A stretch of DNA of 64,000 nucleotides, from positions 354,610 through 418,609 of the forward strand of contig CAUYUJ010014266.1 in assembly GCA_963575745.1 (NCBI GenBank). Direction: 5' to 3'. Below, one piece after another: positions 1 to 10,359 of this stretch. The DNA is from Prorocentrum cordatum (Eukaryota; Sar; Dinophyceae; Prorocentrales; Prorocentraceae). The notes under the pieces were generated by a model. That model saw only the letters and a list, made by a program, of their open reading frames with translations. It was not told where the DNA came from and searched no databases. Both the position numbers and the translations under genes were made by a program. Position 1 is the stretch's first letter. Every line of letters begins with the position of its first letter.

Positions 1-220
1 GGGTCGTTGGGGGCGGGAGAGAAAGGGAGGGAGGAAAGGGGGTGTCTTTGGACGAAGGGCTGAGGAGACAAGGACAGAGGGAGGGGGGGCGGGATGCCAG
101 GGGGGGGGGGGGGGGGTTCGATCGTCGGGCGGGCGCAAACTCGAAACGCAAACTTGGATGCTTCATCTTCAGCTCGTCTTCGAAACACTCGCACGCGTTG
201 GGACGCAGGCTTTCAAAAGG
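1..220. other. G-rich sequence without a gene
   Basis: Purine- and poly-G-rich DNA with a run of about 18 G near position 100. I see no coding pattern, RNA gene or known repeat family in it. Confidence 0.5.
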
Positions 221-1435
221 TCAGAGGCCCGAGGAGGGCAGGGCAGGTCGTTGGCCCCTCGTAGCGTCCGTAGTCATGTCGGCCCCATGGCTGAGGGCGT
301 CTTGCAGCGACTTGGCGACGCGTGTCTGGATGCGCATTTCGCGAGCAGCTCGCCCTCCGAGGGCGGCGGCCCGAAGCAGCGGCGGCAGCGGCCTCCCGCG
401 GGCATGAGTGGACTCGCCAGGAGTTCTGCGTTGCCAGCTAGCAGCCAGGGCTCGCGCAGCGAAGGCAGCGGCAGCGCAGACGCAGCGCCGTCCTGGATTC
501 GCGAGACCACTGGAGCCTTGCGCATAGAACGCCGCGCGCAGCGCCCATGGAGGGCAGCGGGGTTGCTAGGGCGAGTCAAAGGCGGTGGAGAAGATGGGGC
601 CCAACGGCGTCAGCCACAGCAGCGCAATGAAGAACGCGAAGAGCCAACTGCCATGGCAGGGGGCGCAGCTGAAGGGCCCCCTGGCGTTGCCGAGCACGCT
701 GCGGCATGCGCAGCTGGAGCGGGCGAGGGTGGCGAGGATGGCCCACTGCGCCATCATCATTCACCGCGGCGCCGTGATCAGGGCAGTGCGAAGGAAGAGG
801 GGGCAGTGGCAGCGGGGCATGGCGGAGGAGAGCAACGGGCTGAAATTGCTGAAGCCGCGATCCCCCCCAGGGGCCGCGAGCGGAGCAGATGCCGCGACAA
901 AGAACAGATCATCGAGACCAGGGTGCGCGCGCAAGAGGAAGAAACCGTGTCCCGCCACTGGGCCTTCATCTCCCGGGGCGCGCTCCTCGGCGTCGGCGAT
1001 CGCTCGGTGGCGCGCTGGGCAGCTGGTTGCGACGGCGCGGGGGAATTGCTTAGGGTGGCCGAGGGTATCGGCCACGTAGCGGCCCCAATCGTCGGGGGAG
1101 GGGCAGGGCATGATGCGCGCGCCGCCAAATTCAATGCTCGAGCGGCGACGTTCCTCGATGCCGCGCTTGCGTTGCTGCTTGGCGCATTCGGCGACGTGCC
1201 ATTTATTATTACCCATCCCCCGACGCGCGATGGTTCCAGCCAGACCAAACGATAGTTCGAGACCGAGTGCGCAAGATGTTGTCACTGCGCGTCGAAATTG
1301 CGCCACGGACCTGGAGGCCGTGTCTTCGCGCCTACGTGAGCTCATCTTCGGGCCCCAAATGGAGATGGCAAGGGGGGCGCTTCCTGCGCCCCCCGCGCGG
1401 CGCTCTTCCGTTCGTGTCTGGGCACCGGCACTCAT
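221..1435 (-). CDS. Unassigned protein-coding region, possibly broken
   Basis: The minus strand reads as coding over most of this stretch, but in more than one frame. The largest open segment (761-1435, 224 codons) has well-spread residues and G/C-rich third positions, and ends in TGA. A following segment (566-760, 64 codons) begins MMMAQW and contains a hydrophobic stretch WLFAFFIALLW that could span a membrane. A last coding-like segment, including AREMRIQTRVAKSLQDAL, ends at TGA at 221-223. The frame changes may be introns, indels or separate genes; I cannot tell which. No family was recognised. The reading direction matches the other host-gene segments in the first 26 kb. Confidence 0.4.
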
Positions 1436-1940
1436 GCCATATAATGCATATCCTGGGATGCTGGAAAGACAAGGACACCGCCCACTTGGAATAACTCAGC
1501 ATCCACGAGGCCACGCTCGCTTGCAGGTCCCATGGCTCGATAGAGCTCAGGAATAATGCGCAGGGCGCTCGCGGACTGGGGATCCGACCGCTCGTATTCG
1601 TTTCTATACATGTGCGCGTTCTGATGAAGAGCCACATCACCGTCGTCATGCATCACCGTATCAGTGTGCAAGATGATAGGCTGTGCCAGACAGCAAAATG
1701 TTTTGCCGTGCTACGCAATTCAAAGCTATGCTCTGTGACGCTATGTGTCCACCCGTTAATCGCGTCGTTCGGTATATCCTTCCTCTTTACCGCGCCCTCC
1801 TTCAGTGATCGCATTCCCATTGTCCACCGCACCTCGGTCTCATCCTTCTCATCTTGCCAGCGTTGGCAAGCGAGGGCAATTGGCAGCCCGAATATCACTA
1901 TTTGGCACCGCCCAACTACCGCGCCACCGCGCCCTCCCAA
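1432..1940 (-). CDS. Hypothetical protein, 3' part, with one frame change
   Basis: Two minus-strand segments read as one protein with a single frame change near 1675. The upstream segment includes QRWQDEKDETEVRWTMGM and HFAVWHS. The downstream one starts around HTDTVMHDDGD and ends in QDMHYMA before TGA at 1432-1434. Composition is that of a folded soluble protein, with Trp, Tyr and His in place and no low-complexity runs. No signal peptide, membrane segment or known motif is visible, and I do not recognise the family. The frame change could be a one-base indel, an assembly error or a very short intron. Its stop overlaps the next coding segment by four bases in another frame. Confidence 0.5.
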
Positions 1941-2069
1941 CCCGCCCCCCCCTTCATCCTGTCGTTCCCCCTCCGCCCGCCCGGGCAGCCCCGGGCTTTG
2001 AGCTTCTCCTCCGACGCGAGCTTGGGGGGGGCGGCAGGCCGTTCGGAAGCAGGCCGCACTGCCGCCGCC

Positions 2070-2152
2070 GAGAGTTGAGGCGAGGCATGGTCAGCACCAT
2101 CGCCGAAACTATGTTGACAGCGCTCGCCTTGCCTTGCATGGCGCGCACGATG
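2070..2152 (-). CDS. Candidate internal exon
   Basis: A minus-strand segment reading IVRAMQGKASAVNIVSAM follows a plausible acceptor ending GTAGGCAG. Its codons are G/C-ending and no stop occurs in frame. Product unknown; probably the same transcription unit as the exon at about 2.4 kb. Confidence 0.35.
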
Positions 2153-2344
2153 CCTGCCTACGCCAGGACAAGAGATGAGAGGATGAGATGCTGAGACGGA
2201 AGGCTGATGACCATGATAAGTAGCGAGGCAAGAGAGGTGAGACAAGCGATGAGAGGATGAGACAATGTAAGACTGAGACTGCTGAAGACTGAAACAATAT
2301 ACGAGGATATGAGAAGGAAGACTGAGACTGAGGAGGCGGCGTCG

Positions 2345-2470
2345 CCATTAAGCGCATCTGGTCCGCGCGCCCCCCTGGCTCCATCTTTGCGACGTCTACA
2401 TCAGTCATCGCCGCCCGCCTCTCGAACGCACCCCGCAGGCGAGTGCCATCTTCGTCGACGACCTGAAGGC
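2345..2470 (-). CDS. Candidate internal exon
   Basis: The minus strand reads VVDEDGTRLRGAFERRAAM and then MTDVDVAKMEPGG after a possible CTTCAG acceptor. The charged, balanced composition differs clearly from the repetitive flanks. Product unknown. Confidence 0.4.
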
Positions 2471-2569
2471 GCGCCAGCACGGCTGAAGCGGCTGAAGGTC
2501 AGAAGGAAGGGTGGGAGGATGGCAAATGTAGAATAGGAAGAGAGCCGCCATCTCCTCATCTCCTCTGCT

Positions 2570-2762
2570 ACTGTGTTCCTCGACTCCTCCACTCTTCCAC
2601 TTCCCATTCCTTTGTTGGAACCCGTGTCCTGGCGCCTTCCTCCTCATCCTGCTCCCCTCCTTTTCAACTTCTCCTGCTCCTCTTCCTCCCCGTCTTCTCC
2701 TCGTCCTCCTGCTCTTCCCTCCCCGTCCACCTCCTCCTCTTCCCTCTCTTGCGCAGTGCTGT
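2570..2762. repeat. CTC/TCC-rich pyrimidine tract
   Basis: An imperfect CTC trinucleotide array on the plus strand. Similar tracts recur through the window and always run as pyrimidine on the plus strand until about 24.5 kb. No gene is seen between 2530 and 2850. Confidence 0.7.
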
Positions 2763-2849
2763 TGTGATGTGGCGATGCCGAGCGCCATCCCTGAGCCCCT
2801 TAGCCGCGAGCGGCCCCTCCCCCTCTATCACTGTTCCCGATTAATAAAC

Positions 2850-3273
2850 ACCCTGGCGGCTGCGGCGGCTGCGGCGGCGGTGGCGGCGGCTGCGGCGGCG
2901 GCGGCGGCGGCGGCGGCGGGGGCGGCGGCGGTGGCTGCGGCGGCGCGGCGGCGGGCAGCGCTGCGGCCCTGCGGCAGCGGGTTTGGCAGCGCGGGGCGGC
3001 GGCGGCGGCGGTGGCGGCAGCGGCTGCGGCGGCGGTTTGGCAGCGGGGGCGGCGGCGGCGGCGATGGCGGCGGGCGGCGCGGCGGCGGGCGGCGGCGGCG
3101 CGGCGGCGGCGGCGGCTGCGGCGGCGGCGGCGGTGACGGCAGCGGCTGCGGCGGCGTTTGGCAGCGGGCGGCGGCGGGCGGCGGGCGATGGCGGAGGCGG
3201 CGGCGGCGGCGGCGGCCGGCGGGCGGGCGGCGGCGGCGGCGGCGGCGGCGGCGCGGCGGCGGCAGCGGCGGGC

Positions 3274-3305
<32 letters not shown>
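2850..3305. repeat. GGC trinucleotide tract
   Basis: About 450 bases composed almost only of G and C in GGC/GCG order, with occasional GGT, GCA and GTTTGGCAGCG interruptions. It opens long poly-Ala, poly-Gly and poly-Arg frames in all directions; these are artefacts of the repeat. Confidence 0.9.
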
Positions 3306-3509
3306 ATTGGTCCCTAGTGGCTACCCATCCAAATACGACTGCTGAATATGCTGAGGCTCGGGCCAGACTCGGGTGCCGCGTATGTGTTGGGAGGGCGGGT
3401 GGGGGTGGAGGGTCCGCCGTCCGCGCGAAATCGATTCGCGCGAAAACTGCGGGCCGTTCGAAAGAAATCCGCTGGGCGCGTGCGCGCGAAAAGAATCCAC
3501 GGCAGCCCA

Positions 3510-6330
3510 GAAGATGGCGGGAACCATGATTGCTGGAAAACCACCGAAATCCCGGTTCCCGGCTCTGTCTGGCGCCCCAGGGACTCACGGCGGCCCAGAG
3601 GATGGCGGGAACCATGATTTTGGAGAGATCGAAGCTGGAAAAACCCGAAATCATGGTTCCCGGCTCTGTGCCCTGTGCTCTCTGCTGCTCTGTGCTCTCT
3701 GCTGCTCTGTGCTCTCTGCTGTTGTGTGCTCTCTGCTGCTCTGCTGCTCTGTGCTCTTTTTGCTGCTCTTTGCTCTCTGCTGCTCTGTGCTCTCTGCTGC
3801 TCTGTGGTCTCTGCTGCTATGCGCTCCCAGGGCCCCGCGGCGGCCCAGAGGATGGCGGGAACCATGATTTTGGAGAGATCGAGGCTGGAAAAGCTCAAGT
3901 CCTCATGGACTTTCTAGCACAGGTGCGATCCGAGGCCCCGAGGATGGCGGGAGCCATGATTTTGGAGAGATCCAGGCCGGAAAAACTCGAAATCATGGTT
4001 CCCGGCTCTGGCTGGCGCCCCCGGGACCCACGGCGGCCCCGAGGATGGCGGGAAACGTGATCTTGGAGAGACCCAGGCCGGAAAAACCCGAAATCATGGT
4101 TCCCGGCTCTGGCTGGCGCCCCTGGGGCCCACGGCGGCCCCGAGGATGGCGGGAACTATGATTTTGGAGAGATCCAGGCCGGCAAGAACTCGAAATCATG
4201 GTTCCCGGCTCTGGCTGGCGCCCCTGGAGCCCACGGCGGCCCCGAAGATGGCGGGAACCATGATTTTGGAGAGATCCAGGCCGGAAAAATTCGAAATCAT
4301 GGTTCCCACGGCGGCCCCGAAGATGGCGGGAACCATGATTTTGGAGAGATCCAAGCCGGAAAAGCTAGAAATCATGGTTCCCGGCTCTGGCTGGCGCCCC
4401 TGGGGCCCACGGCGGCCCCGAGGATGGCGGGAACTATGATTTTGGAGAGATCCAAACCTGAAAAACCCGAAATCATGGTTTCCGGCTCTGGCTGGCGCCC
4501 CTGGGGCCCACGGCGGCCCCGAGGATGGCGGGGGCCATGATTTTGGAGAGATCCACGCTGGAAAAACCCGAAATCATGGTTCCCGGCTCTGGCTGGCGCC
4601 CCGGGGGCCCACGGCGGCCCCGAGGATGGCGGGAACCATGATTTTGGATAGATCCAGGCCGGAAAAGCTCGAAATCGTGGTTCCCGGCTCTGGCTGGCGC
4701 CCCTGGGGCCCACGGCGGCCCTGAGGATGGCGGGGGCCATGATTTTGGGAAGATCCAAGCCGGAAAAACCCGAAATCATGGTTCCCGGCTCTGGCTGGCG
4801 CCCCTGGGGCCCACGGCGGCCCAGAGGGTGGCGTGAACCATGATTTTGGAAAGATCCAGGCCGGAAAAGCTCGAAATCATGGTTCCCGGCTCTGGCTGGC
4901 GCCCCTGGAGCCCACGGCGGCCCCGAGGATGGCGGGGGCCATGATTTTGGGAAGATCCAAGCCGGAAAAACCCGAAATCATGGTTCCCGGCTCTGGCTGG
5001 CGCCCCTGGGGCCCACGGCGGCCCAGAGGGTGGCGTGAACCATGATTTTGGAAAGATCCAGGCCGGAAAAGCTCGAAATCATGGTTCCCGGCTCTGGCTG
5101 GCGCCCCTGGAGCCCACGGCGGCCCCGAGGATGGCGGGGGCCATGATTTTGGGAAGATCCAAGCCGGAAAAACCCGAAATCATGGTTCCCGGCTCTGGCT
5201 GGCGCCCCTGGGGCCCACGGCGGCCCAGAGGGTGGCGTGAACCATGATTTTGGAAAGATCCAGGCCGGAAAAGCTCGAAATCATGGTTCCCGGCTCTGGC
5301 TGGCGCCCCTGGAGCCCACGGCGGCCCCGAGGATGGCGGGGGCCATGATTTTGGGAAGATCCAAGCCGGAAAAACCCGAAATCATGGTTCCCGGCTCTGG
5401 CTGGCGCCCCTGGGGCCCACGGCGGCCCCGAGGATGGCGGGAACCATGATTTTGGAAAGATCCAGGCCGGAAAAGCTCGAAATCATTGTTCCCGGCTCTG
5501 GCTGGCGCCCCTGGCTGGGGCCTGCGGCGTTCCCGAGGATGGCGGGAACCATGATTTTGGAGAGATCCATGCCGGAAAAACCCGAAATCATTGTTCCCGG
5601 CTCTGGCTGGCGCCCCTGGGGCCCACGGCGGCCCCGAGGATGGCGGGGGCCATGATTTTGAATAGATCCAAGCCGGAAGAGCTCGAAATCATGGTTCCCG
5701 GCTCCGCCTGGCGCCCCTGGGGCCCACGGCGGCCCCGAGGATGGCGGGAACCATGATTTTGGAGAGATCCAGGCCGGAAAAACTTGAAATCGTGGTTCCC
5801 GGCTCTGCTGGCGCGCATGGGGCCGGGAACCATCATTTTGGAGAGATCCAAGCCGGAAAAACCCGAAATCATTGTTCCCGGCTTTGGCTGGCGCCCCTGG
5901 GGCCCACGGCGGCCCCGAGGATGGCGGGAACAATGATTTTGGAGAGATCCAGGCCGGAAAAGCCCGAAATCGTGGTTCCCGGCTCTGGCTGGCGCCCCTG
6001 GGGCCCACGGCGGCCCCGAGGATGGCGGGGACCATGATTTTGGAGAGATCCAGGCCGGAAAATCCCGAAATCGCGGTTCCCGGCTCTGCCTGGCGCCCCT
6101 GGGGCCCGCGGCGGCCTCGAGGATGGCGGGAACTATGGTTTTGGAGAGATCCAGGCCAGAAAATCCCGAAATCGTGGTTCCCGGCTCTGCTGGCGCCCCT
6201 GGGACTCACGGCGGCCCAGAGGATGGCGGGGACCATGATTTGGGAGAGATCCGGGGCGGAAAAACCCGAAATCATGGTTCCCGGCTCTGGCTGGCGCCCC
6301 TGGGGCCCACGGCGGCCCAGAGTTGCCAGA
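3510..6330. repeat. 101-bp tandem satellite with internal inverted repeat
   Basis: Roughly 25 copies of a 101-bp unit. Each copy holds the arm GGGAACCATGATTT, a spacer of about 27 bases with GGAGAGATCCAGGCCGG, the opposite arm AAATCATGGTTCCC, then GGCTCTGGCTGGCGCCCC. The two 14-base arms are reverse complements, so each unit can fold into a hairpin. Between about 4830 and 5440 three identical 202-bp dimers form a higher-order repeat. Units diverge towards the edges. The open frames across it are produced by the repeat and are not called as genes. Confidence 0.9.
3664..3825. repeat. CTG/CTCTG array inside the satellite
   Basis: An imperfect TGCTCTCTGCTGCTC array interrupts a 101-bp satellite unit. 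It resembles the larger array at 6.3-7.1 kb, which suggests the two were once joined or exchanged sequence. Confidence 0.8.
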
Positions 6331-6332
6331 GA

Positions 6333-7092
6333 TCCAGCTGCTCTCTGCTGTTCTGCTGCTTTCTGCTGTTCTGCTACTCTCTGCTGTTCTGCTGCTCTCT
6401 GCTGTTCTGCTGCTCTCTGCTGTTCTGCTGCTCTCTGCTGTTCTGCTGCTCTCTGCTGTTCTGCTGCTCTCTGCTGTTCTGCTGCTCTCTGCTGTTCTGC
6501 TGCTCTCTGCTGTTCTGCTGCTCTCTGCTGTTCTGCTGCTGTTCTGCTGCTGCTCTGCTGCTCTGCTGCTCTCTGCTGCTCTGCTGCTGCTCTCTGCTCT
6601 TCTGCTCTGCTGCTCTTCTGCTGTTCTGCTGCTCTCTGCTGCTCTCTGCTGTTCTGCTGCTCTCTGCTGTTCTGCTGCTCTCTGTTGTTCTGCTGCTCTC
6701 TGCTGTTCTGCTGCTCTCTGCTGTTCTGCAGCTCTCTGCTGTTCTGCTGCTCTCTGCTGTTCTGCTGCTCTCTGCTGTTCTGCTGCCCTCTGCTGTTCTG
6801 CTGCTCTCTGCTGTTCTGCTGCTCTCTGCTGTTCTGCTGCTCTCTGCTGTTCTGCTGCTCTCTGCTGTTCTGCTGCTCTCTGCTGTTCTGCTGCTCTCTG
6901 CTGTTCTGCTGCTCTCTGCTGTTCTGCTGCTCTCTGCTGCTCTCTGCTGTTCTGCTGCTCTCTGCTGCTCTCTGCTGCTGCTCTCTGCTGTTCTGCTGCT
7001 CTCTGCTGTTCTGCTGCTCTCTGCTGTTCTCTGCTGTTCTCTGCTGCTCTCTGCTGTTATGCTGCTCTCTGCTGCTCTCTGCTCTCTGCTGC
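6333..7092. repeat. 18-bp CTG-rich tandem array
   Basis: About 40 copies of an 18-bp unit CTGCTCTCTGCTGTTCTG with scattered substitutions and a few shorter units. Because 18 is a multiple of three, all six frames stay open with six-residue peptide repeats (for example REQQNS on the minus strand). It begins exactly where the 101-bp satellite stops. No translation signals support a real protein. Confidence 0.9.
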
Positions 7093-7434
7093 TGGATTGG
7101 TTTTCGCTCGGTTGGTTTTCGCTTGAACGGATTACCTTTTCGCTCGAACGAGCGTCTTTTCGCTTGAACGATCCACCCTCGTGGGAGTGAGCGAGACGGC
7201 TTGCGGGCGGGGGGGGGGGGGGGCTTGACCCCCCCCCCCCCCCACCCCCCACCCAACTACCCTGTGGCCCCATCTCGCCAGCTCGCCCTGCAACCCCGCG
7301 CGCCCCTCGCGCTGCGCGCCGCACTCTCCTGTCGCCGTTCTTCTTCATTTCGCCCGCCCCCCCTTCTCCCCCCCCTCCTCGCTCTCGGCCCCCATCCTCT
7401 TCCGCTTGCCGCCCCCGTAGTTTTTTATGACATG
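7093..7434. other. Spacer with repeated TTTTCGCTNGAACG motif, then poly-G/C
   Basis: Just after the CTG array a motif close to TTTTCGCTTGAACG occurs about three times (7107-7170). A poly-G/poly-C stretch and pyrimidine-rich DNA follow. No gene was identified. Confidence 0.5.
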
Positions 7435-7737
7435 CGACCGTGTTGCAGTCCCTCCACGACTGCGCGCTCCTCGAGTAGCAGTGGAAGCTGGGCAGCCGCT
7501 GGTCGAAGGCTGGCTCCGCGAACTCCCACTTGTTGTCGTTGTGGGCAGACTCTCCGATGAGAGACACCAGTTCATGGAGTCGCGCTTCTCGGCCCACGAG
7601 ATCTCGATGCGCTCGATTCTGCGCAACTTCTCGCAGATGACGACCGACGCGCACTGGTCGTTGAACGCGTTCCCGGGCCCCTTCAGGAACATGATGCAGC
7701 CGACGGGGGTGCCGCGGCGATAAACATAAGGCCGCTT
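7435..7737 (-). CDS. Candidate exon(s) of an unassigned gene
   Basis: The minus strand reads KRPYVYRRGTPVGCIMFLKG after an AG acceptor at 7738-7739, continues through NDQCASVVICEKLRRIERI and WAEKRDSMNW, and then switches frame near 7575 into HNDNKWEFAEPAFDQRLP and SWRDCNTVACHKK. Both parts have G/C-ending codons and normal protein composition, so they probably belong to one protein with an indel or an unrecognised splice. No family was recognised. The next coding segment in the same direction lies upstream at 8.15-8.77 kb, separated by a CTC-rich tract. Confidence 0.45.
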
Positions 7738-7754
7738 CTATTCACGAGGCAGTC

Positions 7755-7965
7755 CCCTCTCCTCCTTCTCATGCTCCTCGTCCCCATCATAATCCCCCTC
7801 CTCTTCCCCCTCTTCGTCCTCTATCTTCCTCTACCTTCCTCCTTGTCTTCCTTCTCATCCTTCTCATTCCTCTCGTCATCAGACCTCCTCTATCTTCCTC
7901 TTCCTCGCCCGTTCATCCTCATTCTCCCGTCCGTCCTCCCTCGTGCCCTGCGTAACTATTCATCC
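7755..7965. repeat. CTC/TCC-rich pyrimidine tract
   Basis: Imperfect CCTCTTCC/TCTTCC repeats on the plus strand, probably intronic relative to the minus-strand coding segments on either side. Confidence 0.6.
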
Positions 7966-8147
7966 TCGATGTCTTCCTCGCGTTTCTACCAATCGTTACC
8001 AGTCGCGCCGCTCGCGAAAGCAGACGTCGCCAGGGTCGGCGGCGCTGGCCGTGAGGCCTTGGCAAGGGGAGGGGCATGGGCGTCGACGACAGACCTTGCG
8101 CCGCGCCATCCTGCCCGATCGCCCCCCCCCCCGTCTCCTCGGCCCTC

Positions 8148-8275
8148 CTAACTCCCCGCGGCTGCGCCGAAACGTCCAAAGGTAGCGGCCGTCGAGTTCT
8201 GGCACCCCGTCGCCACCGACGCGCGCACGTTCGCGTTGTCCGTGTTCTTCGGGCCCTCCCAGGCAGCCTTGAGAC
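8148..8275 (-). CDS. Terminal exon of an unassigned gene
   Basis: The minus strand reads LKAAWEGPKNTDNANVRASV, then ATGCQNSTAATFGRFGAAAG, then Ser and a TAG stop at 8148-8150. Almost every codon ends in G or C. The segment has no upstream ATG of its own. A 53-bp candidate intron (8276-8328) with a GTAAAG donor and an AAAG acceptor joins it in frame to the coding segment upstream (VNASRADARAITVVK). Product unknown. Confidence 0.5.
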
Positions 8276-8328
8276 CTTTGAGGGCGATAGATAGGGCACC
8301 CTACCATTCACCCCACGCACCCCTTTAC

Positions 8329-8765
8329 GTTTAACGACAGTGATAGCTCGAGCGTCTGCTCGAGACGCGTTGACCACCCCGATGAGCTCCGCGCTCGTCT
8401 TCCAGGCGAGGGCGGAGCTCTTGTCGCCGCGGTCGTCGAGGTGGCGCCGCAAGATGGCCCACCCCCCCCCCCGTTCCGCGCGAAAGGCAGGGCGGCGCCT
8501 GAGCTGGCCAGCCAGTCCTCATCGATTCGCTTCAGATGCTCCAGCACGCCCAAGTGTTCACCATATATCTCCTCCCAGGCACCCCTCGCAAAACCAGCGC
8601 AAAGCAACCGGCCGTGAGCGCACTCCCCCCCGCGCGAAGATACAGCGCATTCATCGGCCCTGCCCCGCGCGGTTTACATTGCCTTGGAAGGGCGCGCCAC
8701 TGTCGATAACAATGAAACATCGCCAGGGGGGCAACATCATCGCGCCCCCCCGCCCCTCGCCATCG
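8329..8765 (-). CDS. Coding segment of the same unassigned gene, with poly-G slips
   Basis: The minus strand reads MNALYLRAGG, then (after a G-run) ECAHGRLLCAGFARGAWEEI and EHLGVLEHLKRIDEDWLASS, then (after a second G-run of 11) WAILRRHLDDRGDKSSALAW and KTSAELIGVVNASRADARAI. The frame changes exactly at each G-run, by one base each time. This suggests either homopolymer-length errors in the assembly or recent slippage; otherwise the reading would be continuous. The C-terminal exon follows at 8148-8275. No domain was recognised; the helix-rich, charged composition suggests a soluble protein. Confidence 0.5.
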
Positions 8766-9029
8766 AGACAACCGGCGCAGCGACCAGGTTAGTTGCGATG
8801 CTTGGGTCAGGGCAGCCCCAGGAACGAATGCTTAATATACGCGGGCGCTGTCGGTGGCGACGTTGTTTTTTTTTCGCCGCCCGAGGGGGCGCGACCAAAC
8901 GACTCAACAGGTGAAAGGGGTTACGGCGCATATGCGCCATCGCCTCCGCACGAACCAACACTGATCGGGTTGCAACCCTAGCGCCTGCGTCAAACTGCCC
9001 CGAGGCCCTCCAGAACAACATGCTGTCTG
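8766..9029. other. Spacer without identified features
   Basis: Mixed-composition DNA with a short T8 run. No gene, RNA or repeat was recognised. Confidence 0.3.
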
Positions 9030-9910
9030 TGAGATGGGCGGACCAAGGACTGAATTCCTTGGCCCCCCAGGGCCATCGCGAGAACCGATTGCCCAGGCGG
9101 CTATATGCGCGCGACAGTTCGACGACCGCGGCTGCGAGGGCGCTGGGGAACTCACCCCCAGGCCCCGGCGCTCAGGTTTCGCGACCCACCCCCACCCCAG
9201 GAAACATATTGTCTGGTCATCCCCTCGCCCGCGGCGATTGGTTTCCTGTGCGCGCCCTCCCCCGAGGAAACTGATCGCCTGGCCCGCCCAAGCGGCATGC
9301 GCCAGCAACGTCGCCCGTGGGGAACTCATTGCCTATGGCGCAATATTTCCAGGAAGTTGGTTACCTAGCATGACCTGGCGCCGGAAACTGATTGCCTGTT
9401 TCAGTGGCCCTGAAGCTCTGACCCAGTCGACCCAGGCAACGGACTTCCCACGGCAGCAACGTCACGCGATAACAGATCGGCGGTTGTAGGCAATCAATTC
9501 CTGTTGGCAGCAAAGCCAATAGACAGCCAGTTGCCTGGGGCACAGCGCTGCCACGGCAACCAATCGCCTAGACAACAGCAGCGCCAGGAAACCGATTGCC
9601 TAGGGCGCCAGGCGCCCTGGGCAACTGATTGCCCATGGCAGGCGGCGCCCAAAGGAACTGATCTCCTGCCCCAGGCAATCGGTTACCTGTGGCAGCGAGG
9701 CCTGTAGGAACTCAGTTGCCTGGGGCGCCCCATTGCCACGGCAACCATTTGCCGATAGCGCCCCATTGCGACGGCAACCAATTGCCGATGGCAGCTGGCA
9801 CTTCAGGGAACTGATTACCTGCCATGGTGCGCCGAGGAAGCTGATTGCCTGCTGAGCCCTTGCCCGTAGGGAATCGATTGTCTGACGAGAGACCGGATGT
9901 CGCAAAGCAA
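9030..9910. repeat. Degenerate minisatellite with CAATTGCC/TGATTGCC core
   Basis: A core close to GGCAACCAATTGCC or GGAACTGATTGCCT recurs about every 25-35 bases, with strong divergence between copies (for example near 9295, 9385, 9530, 9560, 9590, 9625, 9665, 9775, 9840 and 9875). The pattern also produces a repeated peptide-like pattern on the minus strand, but no start, stop or codon bias supports a protein. Confidence 0.6.
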
Positions 9911-10359
9911 GTGCCCTGGGGCGGGGGCGGGGGCGGAAGTCGTTGCCTGGGGCGCGCCGCGCCGCGAACGACGACTTGCTCGAAAGTTCGTCTGGTTCAG
10001 AAATTGCACTACCTGGAAACGTTATTTGTTTGTCGGCGGGGCGCGTCGGCGGCGTAAATCATCCACCCCGGCAAGCGCGGGGCAGCGTTTCACCTAAACT
10101 TGGGCTCGCACCCCATGAGCTAACCCGCGTTTGCCTGTGGGCTGGCCATGCTCATTGTGATGCGCAAGCGGGCCCACTCGAAGCTACGCTAAATGCGCGC
10201 TCTGATCCCAAAGTGTGCAAGTCGAAATCCCAGGTGGGGGGGGGGGGGGGGGCGAGGGCGCGCTTTTGAATGGCATGGTGGGGGGCGTTCGTTTGCTTTC
10301 GCACGGTGATGCCGCGGGTGCGCGTGAGGATGATCGGGTGGGAGGGTAAAGAGCGTTTG
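9911..10359. other. Spacer with poly-G run
   Basis: Contains a run of about 18 G near 10,240 and no recognisable gene. Confidence 0.3.

Noticed and set aside
2769-3345. Poly-Ala/Gly and poly-Arg proteins over the GGC tract.
   Set aside because: Pure repeat artefact.
6123-7256. Long frames of six-residue repeats on both strands across the CTG array.
   Set aside because: The 18-bp unit keeps every frame open; both strands cannot be coding and no start or terminal domain is evident.
9030-9910. CRISPR array, because a short core recurs with variable spacers.
   Set aside because: Cores are not identical, spacing is irregular, no cas genes are present and the genome appears eukaryotic.
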